Origin: an uncultured Flavobacterium sp.
Lineage (GTDB): Bacteria > Bacteroidota > Bacteroidia > Flavobacteriales > Flavobacteriaceae
Direction: 5' to 3'
Assembly (NCBI RefSeq): GCF_946479975.1
Contig: NZ_CAMLIX010000267.1
Span: forward strand, 1 to 6,205
DNA: 6,205 bases
In this document: piece by piece, positions 5,997 to 6,205 of the stretch
Position numbering within the stretch: position 1 is the stretch's first letter
Layout of the letters: each line of letters opens with the position of its first letter
Made by a program: the position numbers and the translations under genes
Notes under the pieces: generated by a model
Told to the model about the DNA's origin: nothing
What the model saw: the letters and a program-made list of their open reading frames with translations, nothing else
Databases searched by the model: none

Positions 5997-6205
5997 TTAC
6001 AAAGCGTTTCTATAAGCCGTTGGTGTTAAATTGGTATATTTTTTAAAAGAAGAATTAAACGATGACTTCGAATTAAATCCGACTTCATAGAGTATTTCTA
6101 AAACCGTTACGTCTTTTTTTGAAGGATCTTTTAAAATATTCATTGCTTTTTGAATGCGATATTCATTCACAAAATCAAAAAAATGCTGATTGATATGATG
6201 ATTAA
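5997..6205 (-). CDS. AraC-family transcriptional regulator, C-terminal fragment (cut by window edge)
   Basis: Only the last 68 residues are in the window, ending in TAA at 5997-5999; the gene continues past 6205. The visible part is the AraC/XylS DNA-binding domain. HFFDFVNEYRIQKAMNIL comes from the first helix-turn-helix and its linker helix. The second helix-turn-helix signature follows: VTVLEILYEVGFNSKSSFNSSFKKYTNLTPTAYR. The conserved GF(N)S...F...FKK..G/N-TP..YR pattern is intact. The sensor portion is outside the window; it could be a periplasmic/7TM or a cytoplasmic ligand domain. Its position upstream of the outer-membrane receptor on the same strand, across a terminator, suggests local regulation of the receptor, which is an inference from context. 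Confidence 0.93.
   Translation of the reverse strand, partial: NHHINQHFFDFVNEYRIQKAMNILKDPSKKDVTVLEILYEVGFNSKSSFNSSFKKYTNLTPTAYRNAL

Overview
The window looks like chromosomal DNA from a Flavobacterium-type member of the Bacteroidota. The evidence is low GC, A-rich leaders instead of Shine-Dalgarno sites, TAnnTTTG promoter boxes, an outer-membrane barrel with an N-terminal carboxypeptidase-regulatory-like domain, and several AT-rich or CAAAG-rich intergenic repeats. No phage, IS element, CRISPR array, tRNA or rRNA was seen.

Layout, left to right. A 78-residue two-helix membrane protein of unknown function lies on the minus strand (12-248). A CAAAG-word inverted-repeat element (about 261-408) separates it from a minus-strand THUMP-domain RNA methyltransferase of the RlmL type (411-1574). 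A 150-base divergent region follows. It holds a small inverted repeat (1673-1697) that carries one promoter box facing each way, and it probably serves both the RlmL-like gene and a plus-strand class I SAM methyltransferase (1725-2489). After 93 bases made mostly of GTTTAATCG-type repeats comes a ZIP-family metal transporter (2583-3251), also plus strand.

The ZIP gene converges with a large minus-strand gene for an outer-membrane beta-barrel receptor (corrected to 3457-5841, 794 residues). The 205 bases between them contain AAATTCCA repeats, two 27-base hairpins that are exact inverse copies of each other (a two-way terminator), and a 14-base direct repeat touching the receptor's stop codon. 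Upstream of the receptor, on the same strand, a 19-bp hairpin with T-runs ends the last gene, an AraC-family regulator of which only the C-terminal DNA-binding part is in the window (5997 to beyond 6205).

Functionally, the left half is housekeeping: rRNA modification, a second methyltransferase of unknown substrate, and metal uptake. The right half is a regulator/receptor pair in which the AraC protein may control the barrel protein; its ligand cannot be read from the sequence. I found no convincing new multi-gene system. The most unusual material is the intergenic repeats and the hairpin architecture, not the proteins.
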